From a virus: a stretch of DNA of 62,783 nt. The stretch covers positions 1 through 62,783 of the IMG/VR virus record IMGVR_UViG_3300017963_000290; one strand, given 5' to 3'. The notes below the pieces were generated by a model. The model did no database searches. It saw only the letters and a list, made by a program, of their open reading frames with translations, and was not told the origin of the DNA. Position 1 is the first letter of the stretch; each line of letters begins with the position of its first letter. Positions 48,715-58,882 of this stretch are shown here, piece after piece. The position numbers and the translations under genes were made by a program.

Positions 48715-50266
48715 CTATTTCACCAACAGGGGCAGCACGGTATGGGTACAGCCGGGAGGTCCAAACACGGAGATGCGCCCCCTCCTGTGTCACGATCTTG
48801 ACACGATTGACGAGCCCTTGGGGGATGTCACGCTGCGCATGTGTCGCAACCCGGACGGTACCTACAGCGTGGCGAACCGGTCCCAAGGCGAACCGGACGG
48901 GCTGACGTTTGATGTGGTCACGTGGGAAGCGGACACGAGAGACTGGCTTCAAAAGATGAAAGAGCAGAGATGCCCGTTCACCGTCTATGTCAGCAAGTCT
49001 CTCTGCGGACGCGAGGACGTCTCGCTGAACTACACGCTCATGAAGCGCGCCCCGGACGCCATGGCGACCAACAAGAGCAGTTCACAGAACGTGCGTCGAC
49101 GTGCTGAGGGCGGCGAGACCTCCGAGATGACCGAAAACACGTTCTCGCTGAATGCCGCTCCACCCCTTGTCGAGTTGTACAAGCTGGACTCTTCTAACAC
49201 GGAAGAGGCCGGGACAGAGGCGGAACCCTTGCGGGCGATCGCCGGCTGCACCACCCCACAATGCGATGGACCTTGCGGCGGGATCGAGTTTCCTTGCAAG
49301 GAAATCCACGTTGCGGCAGACAGTGCCGCAAGTCCATCCACAGCTAACGGCTACGTTTCGACGGACTATGCATCGACGTTTACAGCGTGGGCGGCTAACC
49401 CGTTTGCGGGCGGGCTGGACATCGCGGCCTTGAAGTGTTTCCAGATCGACAAGGACACGGAGCGCTTGCTTGCAGTGCAAGGGACAACGGTCGGTGGCGC
49501 CCCCATGACCGTCGAGTACTCCGACGACGATGGTGCGACCTGGACAGCGGTCACGGTAGGATCGACAAACGGCGAATACGGCATGCACAGCCGGTGCTTG
49601 CACGTGCTTGACCATCGGCACATCTGGGTTTGCACCAGTGAGGCCAACGTCTACTTTTCGAGTGACAGCGGCTTGACCTGGACTGACCAGGGAGCCCCCG
49701 CCCCCGGTGCGAGCGAAAAGCTGTATGGCATCCACTTTATAGACGAAAACTATGGATGGGCAGTCGGTGGATTCAGAACAACCCCCACTGGTCTTTTCAT
49801 CCAGACCACGGACGGCGGTGCTCACTGGAGTGCAGCAACGTCGGAACCCAAGGTCGAGATGGGCGTCTGGTGCGCAGTCATCGATCGCTACAACGTTTGG
49901 GTTGGCCTGGATGACGGCACGGTCTACTACACCGAGGACTGGGGAACGTCTTGGACACAAAGAACGCTCCCAGAGACCTTGACCAACACTGGAGACGGCA
50001 AGTTCCTTGGCCCTCTGACCGGCTTTATCGCCGGGTACCGCACTATCAGCGGTGCCGTGCATCCGACCATCATGCGCACGCCCAACGGTGGCTATGACTG
50101 GGAGGTCTACGATCACGATACGTCCTTCTCGACGGCAGTGGAGCACTTTGGGATCAACGAGATCCACATTTGCAGCCACAACCAAGTGATCGGCGTGGGC
50201 GAGCAGATGACCGGGGGTGTCTCGCTGGTTTGGTACCTCAAGCCGGTTGGGGCATCCTGGGACTAG
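48707..50266 (+). CDS. Major tail protein with a BNR/Asp-box beta-propeller (519 aa)
   Basis: Residues 1 to about 155 fit a tail tube protein by position (before the chaperone and tape measure) and beta content. Residues about 240-519 hold five Asp boxes: SDDDGATW (272-279), SSDSGLTW (318-325), TTDGGAHW (367-374), TEDWGTSW (409-416) and TPNGGYDW near 463, as in sialidase/Ycf48-type propellers. A linker with a CTTPQCDGPCGG cysteine cluster joins the two. The propeller would project from the tail tube. Not catalytic by the residues I see. Confidence 0.75.
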   Translation: MADYFTNRGSTVWVQPGGPNTEMRPLLCHDLDTIDEPLGDVTLRMCRNPDGTYSVANRSQGEPDGLTFDVVTWEADTRDWLQKMKEQRCPFTVYVSKSLCGREDVSLNYTLMKRAPDAMATNKSSSQNVRRRAEGGETSEMTENTFSLNAAPPLVELYKLDSSNTEEAGTEAEPLRAIAGCTTPQCDGPCGGIEFPCKEIHVAADSAASPSTANGYVSTDYASTFTAWAANPFAGGLDIAALKCFQIDKDTERLLAVQGTTVGGAPMTVEYSDDDGATWTAVTVGSTNGEYGMHSRCLHVLDHRHIWVCTSEANVYFSSDSGLTWTDQGAPAPGASEKLYGIHFIDENYGWAVGGFRTTPTGLFIQTTDGGAHWSAATSEPKVEMGVWCAVIDRYNVWVGLDDGTVYYTEDWGTSWTQRTLPETLTNTGDGKFLGPLTGFIAGYRTISGAVHPTIMRTPNGGYDWEVYDHDTSFSTAVEHFGINEIHICSHNQVIGVGEQMTGGVSLVWYLKPVGASWD

Positions 50267-50282
50267 GCTAGACTCCACAGGG

Positions 50283-50334
50283 GACCGGGGTTGGCATGCG
50301 GGTAACTTCCCTGCTCGTGTGTCACCCCGGTTTT
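50283..50334 (+). terminator. Possible terminator after the tail tube gene
   Basis: ACCGGGG pairs with CCCCGGT (50284-50290 with 50325-50331) around a 34-nt loop that has its own GGGTAACTTCCC hairpin, then TTT. Just after the stop at 50266. Confidence 0.5.
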
Positions 50335-50370
50335 CACGCCCGGAGAAAGGTATAAGGAAGGTATAAGCGA

Positions 50371-50408
50371 AAAATTTAGATCCATCATGTATATTATAAT
50401 GGATCTAA
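50371..50408. repeat. Dispersed inverted repeat (copy 3, diverged)
   Basis: AAATTTAGATCCATCATG is shared with copies 1 and 2, and TTAGATCCAT pairs with ATGGATCTAA (50376-50385 and 50399-50408). The right arm lacks the long GATCTAAATTTTAGGGG tail and no palindrome follows. Confidence 0.75.
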
Positions 50409-50490
50409 TAAACTCACCTTCACCAACCTTATACTTTCAGCAACCTAACTTTTACCAAAGGGCCAACTTGGCCCGGAAAGGCACAGGCTC

Positions 50491-51174
50491 ATGCCTGACT
50501 TTATGCGCGTAGACGATGATGGGATTCGTCAGCGTGTGTACACCATGCTTTCGACTGGATACGAGGTTGAGTGCCTGCCGGTCGGACAGCACCTTGCAAC
50601 GGTCGGATCGTCCGTTGCGGATCCTCCAAAACCGGCGCCCCCACAGTACACGATAGAGGGGGTGGGCGGGGCAAAAGAGAAGCGCGATCACGATGAGGTC
50701 AGCATTAAAGACCCCAAGACGTCTGACAAAGAGCGCGCTGCTTGGGACAAGTACCAAGAACGGTTAGAAAAGTGGGAGGCCAAGGTCGCAGAGAATCAGG
50801 CCAAGCGGGACACGATGGAGGCCCGCTTTATCGCGCTGCGTGCGATCGCTATCCCTAGTCGTCCCACGGATGAGGCCATGAAGCAGTGGGCGGAAGAGCA
50901 AGAACTGCTTTTCGGGCTCGTTCCTGACTCTGACAACGGTCTGCCGGACAAGATCAACCTGTACTTGTTTTGGATCGCCCAAGAGGTCATTGCTACGCAG
51001 GACGATGGAAAGCGGATCATGATCGGCGTTATGCGGGCATCAGGGATGGACGCGGAGGCCATCGACCAAGCGGTCAACATGTTTTGGCCTGAGATGGGGA
51101 ACGCTGGAGGATCCGGGACCGACGATACTCGAGATCCGGGAGCATCTGGGCAAGAAGAGAAAAAGGCAGGGTAA
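50491..51174 (+). CDS. Tail assembly chaperone, zero-frame product (227 aa)
   Basis: In the place of gpG, before the tape measure. Helical, acidic, Lys/Glu-rich middle. ATG 50491. The sequence after about codon 195 also reads in the +1 frame; see the next entry. Guides tail tube polymerisation around the tape measure. Confidence 0.75.
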   Translation: MPDFMRVDDDGIRQRVYTMLSTGYEVECLPVGQHLATVGSSVADPPKPAPPQYTIEGVGGAKEKRDHDEVSIKDPKTSDKERAAWDKYQERLEKWEAKVAENQAKRDTMEARFIALRAIAIPSRPTDEAMKQWAEEQELLFGLVPDSDNGLPDKINLYLFWIAQEVIATQDDGKRIMIGVMRASGMDAEAIDQAVNMFWPEMGNAGGSGTDDTRDPGASGQEEKKAG

Positions 51175-51349
51175 GCCGGGGTGGATCATCACTCCGCTTT
51201 ACCTGGAGGTCGAGACGATGATCCGTTCTGGCCTGGCGGATGTCTGGGACGACATATCAGAGGGGCGCAAAATGCAGATCCGCGCCTACTACCGACAGCT
51301 TGAGGTCATGGAGGCTTGGGAGCAAGACCAGGCCGAACAGAAGGGATAA
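51086..51349 (+). CDS. Frameshift extension of the tail assembly chaperone (gpGT-like)
   Basis: The +1 frame is open from 51023 to TAA 51347 and reads like protein (TLEDPGPTILEIREHLGKK, then PGWIITPLYLEVETM and a charged helix). It has no good start of its own. A shift of +1 (or -2) would fuse it to the zero-frame gene; a slip at ATG-TTT-TGG (51079-51087, four T) is possible. The tape measure start follows directly, at 51350. The slip site is inference. Confidence 0.6.
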   Translation, partial: GLRWGTLEDPGPTILEIREHLGKKRKRQGKPGWIITPLYLEVETMIRSGLADVWDDISEGRKMQIRAYYRQLEVMEAWEQDQAEQKG

Positions 51350-54118
51350 GTGCCTGAAAAAGACGGTGTAATCCTTGTAGCACAGGGAGCGTCAAAATTC
51401 GTATCCGACATGGCGGCGGCTACGAAAGCATATCAGGGCTTTATGGATGCGACCGGAAAGGGCGCATCCGGGCTATCTGCCGCTGCGTCTGCGACAAAAG
51501 ACGTCTCGCAAAAAGCCAAATCGGCAAGCGGCACAATGACCTTGCTGGCCGGGGCGCTCGGTGGGGTAGCCGCCGCTGCTGCATCCGCTGCACTTGGCGG
51601 GCTCAAGCAGATGACGGGTCAGCTAAAGGGGCTCGTTTCAGAGGCGATCCAGACAGCCGGGCGCGTAAACGAGATGGGCCTTGTCACGCAGTTGGTGGGC
51701 CAAAGGGCCGGGTTCTCTTCTGAACAAATAGACGAGTACACGCAGTCCGTCATCAAGGCTGGCATCCGTACAGACATTGCGCAAAACCTCATTGCGCAAA
51801 TGGCTCGACAGCAACTAGATCTCTCCCAGGCATCCAAGCTTGCACGTGTAGCACAGGATGCCGCGGTCCTCTCCATGTCCAACTCTTCTGAGACCTTGGC
51901 GCGCATCCAGTATGGTATACAGACCTACCAGACAGAGGTCTTGCGCACTGCCGGTCTTAACATCAACATGCAAGGCTCTTTCAAGATGCTGGCGAAAGAG
52001 CTTGGCAAGAGCACGGCAGCTTTAACGGAATCGGAAAAGCAACAAGCAGCGCTGAATGCGGTCCTAGCAGAAGGGGCCAAGATTGCCGGTACCTATGAAC
52101 TGGCGATGACTTCCCCCTCCAAGGCGCTGCGTTCTCTCCCCCGCTACTTCTTTGAGATCAAGTCAGCGATCGGAGCTCCTTTTCAAGATGCGTTTGGGAC
52201 GGCTATCCAGACTGTGACCAAGTTGACCAAGGCTCTGCTTGCAGCCGTGCAAGAGGGCGGCGCGCTCTATCCCCTGCTAGTCAAGCTTGGAGCAGTCGCG
52301 AGCTTGATCGCGGATGGGTTTGCGGCTCTTGTAGACAAGGTTCTCCCCGCTGTTACGAGCATCACCGGGGAGGTCGAGGGAGGGATCACCGGGCTAATCA
52401 GCAAGGCGTTCAATTGGGGAGCCAACATCGTCATTCAGTTGAGCGAGGGTATTATCAACGCCGCGTCAACTGTCTTGTCAAAGGCAATTTCCTCTCTTGG
52501 AAGAATCCTCTCCGGCTGGCTTGCCCCCGGATCTCCGCCCAAGGTCGCCCCTGACTTGCGCAAGTGGGGCGTGGGGTGGATGGCAGAGTTGTTTGCAGGG
52601 GTACCGGATGCAATGCAAGGTGTGCTTGCCGACATTCAAGGCCCGCTGCAAACGCTTTTCGAGGGCGCGGACTTTGCCAAGTTGAGCCGTCAGGTGACCG
52701 GTTTGCTCGGAAAGGGCGATCGAAAGGGGGTCTTGAACGTCCTGTCTGGTGCGGATGAGGATTTTGGCCCTATCTTGGCCGATCTCGCTGAAAGCGAGTT
52801 CAACCTTGCGGATGCGATCGAGGCAGTCACACAAGCAGAATTGGATCTCGAGGCAGCACAAAAGCGTGTGCTTGCGGTCCAGGGCAAGGTTTCGTCAGAA
52901 ACAGACGAGTACAACCGTCTCCTGAGAGAAGGGGCGAGCCAAGATGTCCTAGATGCGCAACTGGCGCGCATCAATGCGGCAGAGGAAGAGCGCAAAGCGG
53001 CTCTTGAGGCAGAAAAGGCAGCGGCGGCCAACCTTGAAAAGCGGGAAGTAGCAGCGGACACGGCGCAAGATGAAGTGTCGGGCATGAAAGACCTGCTCGA
53101 TCAACTTTTCATGTACAACCGCGCCCTGCAAGAGCAAGAAGAAGTACCTCTTATCGGCGCTGGTGGCGGGATCGTCCCTCCAGATGCACCTGAGTTCGCA
53201 GCGGTCGGCGGGATTGACATCGGCGGGGCAATTGGCGCGGCAGTAGACGCGGCAAAAGAGCAGATCAAAGAGAAGTTCAGGGGCTTGCTTGGAAGCGTGC
53301 GCAAGGTCTGGGAAGAGGGGCTTGCAGAACTGCGCAACAAGTGGAATGTTTTTGTAGCAGGGCTTGGCCTTGCTTGGGATCGGATCAAGAAAAAGTACCC
53401 CATCTTGCAGGAAGTCGAGGATTGGGTTGTCGGCATCCCTGAAAAGATCGGGACCATGATCGCCAATGGATGGGATCTGTTCAAGGGGGCGCTTGAGGCA
53501 GTCTGGTCATACATCGAGACCTATGTCTCCCCTCTGCTGGTCACCTTGCGCGACGTCGTTATAGAGACCCTGAAAGGCAAAGTGCTCGATCTCGCTCTCG
53601 CCTGGTTTGGAGAAGGGGGCCTACTCGACGGGTTGAAGCAGCTCAAAAAGTTCTGGGACGAAAAGCTTGGCCCGCTGATGAGTGAGATTTGGCCCAAGGT
53701 GGTAGAGGCCTTTCGTTTGCAGTATTTGAATCCTCTTATTGAAGGCTTTAACTGGTTTAAGGAAGGGCTAGAGAAGGTAAACGAGATACTTGGCAAGGTT
53801 CTGGAAAAGATTCGCACAGCCAACTTGAAAAAGATGGACGCTCTGATTGGGCACAGCCCGTCACCGCTCGCGATCGGTATCTCGACTGCCGCCGACGCCA
53901 TGGAGCGCATGGCAAAGGTGAGTCTCCCCCAGATGAATGCAGCTATGGGGGCCTACAGAGGGGCGGGCGCGGCGACGTTCAGGCCGGCGGGGACGACTAC
54001 GAACACGACGTCAAACCAGTTCAATTTCAACTCAAGCATCAGCAGTGGCATCGATCAAGTCTCTTTTGAGGCGATGGTCATGCGAACGATCCGGCGCGCT
54101 TTGTCGGAGGCAGCATAG
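51350..54118 (+). CDS. Tape measure protein (922 aa)
   Basis: GTG 51350 after AAGGGAT. The longest helical protein of the tail region: Ala-rich N-terminus with a hydrophobic segment (LLAGALGGVAAAAASAALGG), coiled-coil, a long Ala/Glu-rich helix near 470-590, then a KFFE/LRDVVIETLKG region and a Ser/Thr end. Determines tail length. The next gene starts inside its stop (TAGTG). Confidence 0.88.
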   Translation: MPEKDGVILVAQGASKFVSDMAAATKAYQGFMDATGKGASGLSAAASATKDVSQKAKSASGTMTLLAGALGGVAAAAASAALGGLKQMTGQLKGLVSEAIQTAGRVNEMGLVTQLVGQRAGFSSEQIDEYTQSVIKAGIRTDIAQNLIAQMARQQLDLSQASKLARVAQDAAVLSMSNSSETLARIQYGIQTYQTEVLRTAGLNINMQGSFKMLAKELGKSTAALTESEKQQAALNAVLAEGAKIAGTYELAMTSPSKALRSLPRYFFEIKSAIGAPFQDAFGTAIQTVTKLTKALLAAVQEGGALYPLLVKLGAVASLIADGFAALVDKVLPAVTSITGEVEGGITGLISKAFNWGANIVIQLSEGIINAASTVLSKAISSLGRILSGWLAPGSPPKVAPDLRKWGVGWMAELFAGVPDAMQGVLADIQGPLQTLFEGADFAKLSRQVTGLLGKGDRKGVLNVLSGADEDFGPILADLAESEFNLADAIEAVTQAELDLEAAQKRVLAVQGKVSSETDEYNRLLREGASQDVLDAQLARINAAEEERKAALEAEKAAAANLEKREVAADTAQDEVSGMKDLLDQLFMYNRALQEQEEVPLIGAGGGIVPPDAPEFAAVGGIDIGGAIGAAVDAAKEQIKEKFRGLLGSVRKVWEEGLAELRNKWNVFVAGLGLAWDRIKKKYPILQEVEDWVVGIPEKIGTMIANGWDLFKGALEAVWSYIETYVSPLLVTLRDVVIETLKGKVLDLALAWFGEGGLLDGLKQLKKFWDEKLGPLMSEIWPKVVEAFRLQYLNPLIEGFNWFKEGLEKVNEILGKVLEKIRTANLKKMDALIGHSPSPLAIGISTAADAMERMAKVSLPQMNAAMGAYRGAGAATFRPAGTTTNTTSNQFNFNSSISSGIDQVSFEAMVMRTIRRALSEAA

Positions 54119-56877
54119 TGGCAAACCCATACAGCCGTTTTGTGATCACAGACGGCACAACCGAAACATCTGGGCACAGGCGAGAGGTTTCCCTTCTGAA
54201 CGGCACAAACGGTATCTGCATCAGTGAATGGAGCATGCGGGTCGCAGAGACCAAGAATGGGGGCGTTTGGGCTGACTCTGCTCTTGCGGATGGCCGGTTC
54301 TTGCAGATGTCCAAGCTGCAAAACGTGCAAGAGACGCTTACCCTGACTGTCTCTGATTGGGATGCAGACGCCCTTGCCGATGACCTGCATTTGCTCTACG
54401 ATCTCTTGGAGCAAGCACGCAATTGGGGGCCTAGCGGCTGGTCTAAAAAGCCAGTTTGGATTGAGGTCGTTGGTGTCAACGAGACTAACATCCGCTACGC
54501 ACTGGTCCATACCTATGCTACGCCGGGCGCGGGCGATCCGTTCCATCAACCGTTTTGGCAGCGAGTCTTACGGTCTGGGATCAACGAGTTTGAGCTTGTC
54601 CTTGAGCGAGAACCGTCCTGGCGCGGCAACTATCCCGGCGACTCTGATTGTGTCGAGATCAGCGCAATGCAAGAGATGTGCACGATCTACCCCCTGGTTT
54701 TTAATGGCGACACGTCAGAGGTGGATCTTGCAAGCCCGGCAGTGCTAGACGATCTGCCGAGCACTTGGGCCTCTTTCACTGTCGAGGCGTGGGTCTATGC
54801 GGACGGGTGGGGTGAGGTAAATCTTGGGCGCATCATCGACAAGTCAGGGAATGGGAACGTTGGATGGTCGTTTTGGATTAGCAACACTGCCGGGCTCGTG
54901 GCGCGTGTCTACTACGATGTGCAGGATGCCGTATCAGAATCCGGCACGGACGATTGGGGGACAAGCCAGCTGTCTGGCTGGCATCATGTCGCGTTTGGGT
55001 ACGTTGCTGCAACGGATACTATTCGGTTATGGATCGATGGTATAGAGCCATCTTATGCAACACAGCAAGCCGGAAACAACAACTTTTTGGCAGACGCAGC
55101 GCAGACCGCGCAAATTGGGAACATCGCAAATGGGACGCGATGTTGGGACGGCAAAATTGGCTGGTTGCGCATATCGAGTGGTACAAAGTACGCCGCTGGC
55201 TTTACGCCTCCAGAGAGATGTATTATCCCTGCTGGCGGAGACGGTTTTGCGCAATGGCTTGGGATTCACGAAGGGACAGGGAACACGATCTATGACTTGG
55301 CGATATTGGGCGGCAACAACGGAACAGCGACGAACACAACATGGGGCGACTGCTGCTCTGTCACCTATGGCACCTATGATCCGGTTGACGCAGAACGAGA
55401 AGAAAGCTGCGATGACGAGTTTGTGTTTGTCGCCAACAAGCATAACACCATCGGACTGACTCACATTATGGTGGAGGATGGGGCAGTATTTGGGGCCAAC
55501 CTGCTTGCCGGAGATCCCCCTTACTCTCTTTTGCCCGCCGTTCCGGCTGCAAACGATCGGGTGTACTTTGGCATCCAGAGCACGCTTGCCGACGCTGGTC
55601 CATTCTGCTCTCTGGTGTTCGATCTGTCTCAAGCCCAAGCCAACGTTGCAGATATTGTCTGGGAGTACTGGAATGGTGCATGGGTCGCCCTGACCGTGCA
55701 AGACAACACAGATCAAAATGGGGCAATGACCGGGGCAGCGTTCGACACGACCGGACGCAGATCGGTCCATTGGGTACAACCGTCCGATTGGGCGACGACA
55801 ACGGTCAATGGTGTAACAGGTTTTTGGATACGTGCCGAGGTCCAAGATGCGGGGACGCAACCCCCTATCCAGCAGAATCGACATGTGTACACGGTGCTTT
55901 CTCCTTTCCTAGAGATTCAGAAAGACCAATTGAACGGCAACGTGCCAGCCATTGCCAAGCTTGCGCTTTTGAATCAGAGCGACAATAACAACACGGTTGT
56001 ACTGCCCTACAACCGTGTGATCATGGGACTCCGCTCTGTCTCTCGTGGCGCGGACTTTACCCCCTACCTGAACATCACAGATCGAGAACTCAACAACTTT
56101 TCTACAATCTTTGTGTCCGCCGCTGGCGTAGGGGCCTTTGCAGTAGATTCAACCGCTGTTACAGGGCGCTCTCTTTTTGTCGCCAACCCTGGCGCGATGG
56201 CAAATGTGACCTATATCCAGATACAAGACGCAACCAGCTACCAGGGGACGTTTCACGCCTACTTGAGACTTCAGCAGACGAGCGGGGCGGCGGGGGATCT
56301 GTCTTTTCGCGCTTGGGCAACTGCCGGGCTCACTATCGGGAACATCAATGCGGCTTTCTGGGTCTCTGACACAGTGGAGACGCAATACGCCAATGATTGG
56401 CAAGTGCTCGATCTTGGGACTGTGACCGTTGACACGGAGTTTGGAAGTATCAACTCGTTTGTCTGGTTTGGAATTGACGCAGCCGGAGATGGTGCTGCGG
56501 ATGCGAATCTATACGATCTGATCTTGATGCCCACAGACGAGTGGTCAGCGGATGTGCTTGATCCATTCAATATCTCAACGTCTTTTTGCGGAAACCGGGA
56601 CAACGATGGGTACTCTGTGCTGGCCGATCGTGTTTCAGATCCGCGCAAGTGGCATTCGCTTGTAACGGATCGAGACTTGGGCAGCGTGAACATGCTCTGG
56701 CAAGGTCGGGCGCCGGAGGGGCCGATCCTTTTGCCGGACACAAGGCAGCGGCTTTGGTTTTTCTGTACTCGCTACCCATCCACGACCACGACGGAGCAGC
56801 GAGCAGAGCCCTACTTGAGCGGATCCCCACAGGTGTGGGCCACTGAGAGATACTTGCTCATGCGGGGGGACAAGTGA
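54118..56877 (+). CDS. Distal tail/adhesion protein with LamG domain (919 aa)
   Basis: N-terminal 170 residues fit a distal tail protein (NGICISEWSMRVAETKNG and WQRVLRSGINEFELVLER). Residues about 195-395 are a LamG jelly roll (FTVEAWVYADGW, HHVAFGYV, IRLWIDG, KIGWLRIS). Further beta domains fill the rest. GTG 54118 overlaps the tape measure stop. Binds a surface polysaccharide at the tail tip. Confidence 0.75.
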   Translation: MANPYSRFVITDGTTETSGHRREVSLLNGTNGICISEWSMRVAETKNGGVWADSALADGRFLQMSKLQNVQETLTLTVSDWDADALADDLHLLYDLLEQARNWGPSGWSKKPVWIEVVGVNETNIRYALVHTYATPGAGDPFHQPFWQRVLRSGINEFELVLEREPSWRGNYPGDSDCVEISAMQEMCTIYPLVFNGDTSEVDLASPAVLDDLPSTWASFTVEAWVYADGWGEVNLGRIIDKSGNGNVGWSFWISNTAGLVARVYYDVQDAVSESGTDDWGTSQLSGWHHVAFGYVAATDTIRLWIDGIEPSYATQQAGNNNFLADAAQTAQIGNIANGTRCWDGKIGWLRISSGTKYAAGFTPPERCIIPAGGDGFAQWLGIHEGTGNTIYDLAILGGNNGTATNTTWGDCCSVTYGTYDPVDAEREESCDDEFVFVANKHNTIGLTHIMVEDGAVFGANLLAGDPPYSLLPAVPAANDRVYFGIQSTLADAGPFCSLVFDLSQAQANVADIVWEYWNGAWVALTVQDNTDQNGAMTGAAFDTTGRRSVHWVQPSDWATTTVNGVTGFWIRAEVQDAGTQPPIQQNRHVYTVLSPFLEIQKDQLNGNVPAIAKLALLNQSDNNNTVVLPYNRVIMGLRSVSRGADFTPYLNITDRELNNFSTIFVSAAGVGAFAVDSTAVTGRSLFVANPGAMANVTYIQIQDATSYQGTFHAYLRLQQTSGAAGDLSFRAWATAGLTIGNINAAFWVSDTVETQYANDWQVLDLGTVTVDTEFGSINSFVWFGIDAAGDGAADANLYDLILMPTDEWSADVLDPFNISTSFCGNRDNDGYSVLADRVSDPRKWHSLVTDRDLGSVNMLWQGRAPEGPILLPDTRQRLWFFCTRYPSTTTTEQRAEPYLSGSPQVWATERYLLMRGDK

Positions 56878-58076
56878 GCATCTATCGCTCTGTAGGGCTG
56901 TCTATCTCTGCGTTCAAGCCCACGATTGACACGAGCACGCCCCTTTATACTCCTGCCGGGACATTGGTCACGGATCAACTTGGGCAACAAGTGGACTCCT
57001 ACGAGCATGAGATTCTCGCTGACGGTGGGTTTTGGGCCGCACGCTTTACCATTCAAGCCTCTCGCCCGGTGCTGGAGGAATGGTTTGATCAGGGCCTCAA
57101 TCGGCACATAGAGGTTTACGGTCCTGAGTTGACGCTTCTTTGGGAAGGGTTTGTCAACCAGATCGAGTACAGCGCCGGGGCACTCTCTGCCGTGCATGGC
57201 CCTCTGATGGATGCGACAAACAGGACGAGCGTGGTCTATACGCCGATCTTGGACGCGACGACAGATCCACCCACGACCGGGGTACAGCAAAGCACGACCG
57301 TCGCAGACGATGACGATAGCCGGGCAAAGTATGCTGTACTCGAAACCGTTCTATCTCAAGGGCAACTTTTGGATGATGGGACGACGGACCAGGCAGAGCA
57401 GATCAGAGACACCTACCTGGAGGAAAACGCTTGGCCCAAGTCAACCCAAAGCCTTGGGTTGGGCGATTCCTCTCAACCGTCGATCACAGTAAGTTGCCTG
57501 GGGTACGTGCATCGCTTGTCTCGTTACATTGTACAGGACACGACGGCAGCAACGGTACAGATCTCGAACAATGCCGGGACCGGCAAACTCCAACTGGCGA
57601 TTGCCGCAGATCCCAACGGCATGTTTCCGGCAACGTACAGCAAAACGGACAACAACGCTTTTCTGGCAAGCAGGTATGAGAATGGGAACCGCATGGCCTG
57701 GGACGTGATACAAGAGTTGGTCAGTGTGGGGGATGTAAACGACGATCGTTATACATTTGGGGTCTATGATGGGCGCATCGCAACGTACACTGTCAAGCCA
57801 ACGGATGTCCTTTATCAGCGCAAGCTCGGTGGCGCGCGCATGGCCCTGGAGCATTTTGGGAGCGAGCAAGACGTCATGCCCTGGCTAGTTCGCCCGGCAC
57901 AATGGGTCTTTTTGCCCAACTTTTTGACCGGCAAATCAGAGCCGCTGACCAGGGCGAGCGATCCACGGTATGAGTTTATAGAGTCTGTGCGGTACACTGC
58001 TCCTTTTGGACTGCAAATCTCTGGCAACCCGGACAGCCGCCTTGATCGGATGCTTGCCAAGCTGGGGATGCGATGA
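56874..58076 (+). CDS. Tail hub-like protein (400 aa)
   Basis: GTGA overlap start. Order (distal tail, then hub) fits a baseplate hub or tail-associated protein: beta-rich first 200 residues, GYVHRLSRYIVQ, AWDVIQELV. No catalytic motif recognised. Confidence 0.65.
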   Translation: MSIYRSVGLSISAFKPTIDTSTPLYTPAGTLVTDQLGQQVDSYEHEILADGGFWAARFTIQASRPVLEEWFDQGLNRHIEVYGPELTLLWEGFVNQIEYSAGALSAVHGPLMDATNRTSVVYTPILDATTDPPTTGVQQSTTVADDDDSRAKYAVLETVLSQGQLLDDGTTDQAEQIRDTYLEENAWPKSTQSLGLGDSSQPSITVSCLGYVHRLSRYIVQDTTAATVQISNNAGTGKLQLAIAADPNGMFPATYSKTDNNAFLASRYENGNRMAWDVIQELVSVGDVNDDRYTFGVYDGRIATYTVKPTDVLYQRKLGGARMALEHFGSEQDVMPWLVRPAQWVFLPNFLTGKSEPLTRASDPRYEFIESVRYTAPFGLQISGNPDSRLDRMLAKLGMR

Positions 58077-58882
58077 TCGGAACAACCAGACGCCGCAGCG
58101 ATGTCATGAATAGTCGGGCCGGGGAACTGCAACCCCGGCATGACGGATCGTTTGCCTGGAAAACACTTGCATCTACGCTTCAATGCTTGCCCGCCTTGCG
58201 CGGAGCGTGGATCATGGGCGCATCGCTGGACTCAAACGGGGACGTCTACGATCTGAGCGAGCAGGATCGGACACTCAATTACAATGGCGGATCGTATGCC
58301 TACACCGGACTGGTCCCCTTGCTCAGTCTGGGCGGAGGGGCCGGGGCCTACTTGAACCGGTTGGACGAGGCCGGGCTGGACATTCTTGGGACCGAGGCGT
58401 GGATAGCGGACAAGGGGCTGACCATCGGCGGATGGTTCAATTTTGATCGGCTGACCGCACAAGAGTTCTTGATCGGCAAGGCGTCAACAGTCGCGGCGAC
58501 GTCAAGTTATTGGCTCTCTTTCCGTGGCGATGTCGCAAACGATCCTGTTCGGTTCAACATCAGCGATGGTGCGGCCCTGGACACAGTTGACGTGCAGATC
58601 ACTCCGTCCACCTCAAGCTGGACCTTTGTCGTGGGCCGGTACGATCCTTCTACAGAGATCAAGGTTTTCGCAGCGCAAGGAACCTTGGAGAGCAACACTA
58701 ACGCGGTAGGGATTCCCGCTGCTCTGAACAACAGCGGGGTTGACTTTACGGTCGGCGCGGATTCTACCGGGGCGAACAGGCTACAGGGTGACGTGTCGGC
58801 GTGTTTCCTTTGCGCATGTCGCTTGTCTGACACACTGATATCCTCTATCTGGCATCACACGAGGGCGCTGTATGGACACTAG
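58073..58882 (+). CDS. LamG-domain tail protein (269 aa)
   Basis: A single concanavalin A-like jelly roll (GLTIGGWFNFDR, SSYWLSFRGD, SSWTFVVGRYD) fills most of the protein. Starts four bases before the hub stop. Receptor-binding module of the tail tip, next to the glycosidase. Confidence 0.7.
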   Translation: MIGTTRRRSDVMNSRAGELQPRHDGSFAWKTLASTLQCLPALRGAWIMGASLDSNGDVYDLSEQDRTLNYNGGSYAYTGLVPLLSLGGGAGAYLNRLDEAGLDILGTEAWIADKGLTIGGWFNFDRLTAQEFLIGKASTVAATSSYWLSFRGDVANDPVRFNISDGAALDTVDVQITPSTSSWTFVVGRYDPSTEIKVFAAQGTLESNTNAVGIPAALNNSGVDFTVGADSTGANRLQGDVSACFLCACRLSDTLISSIWHHTRALYGH

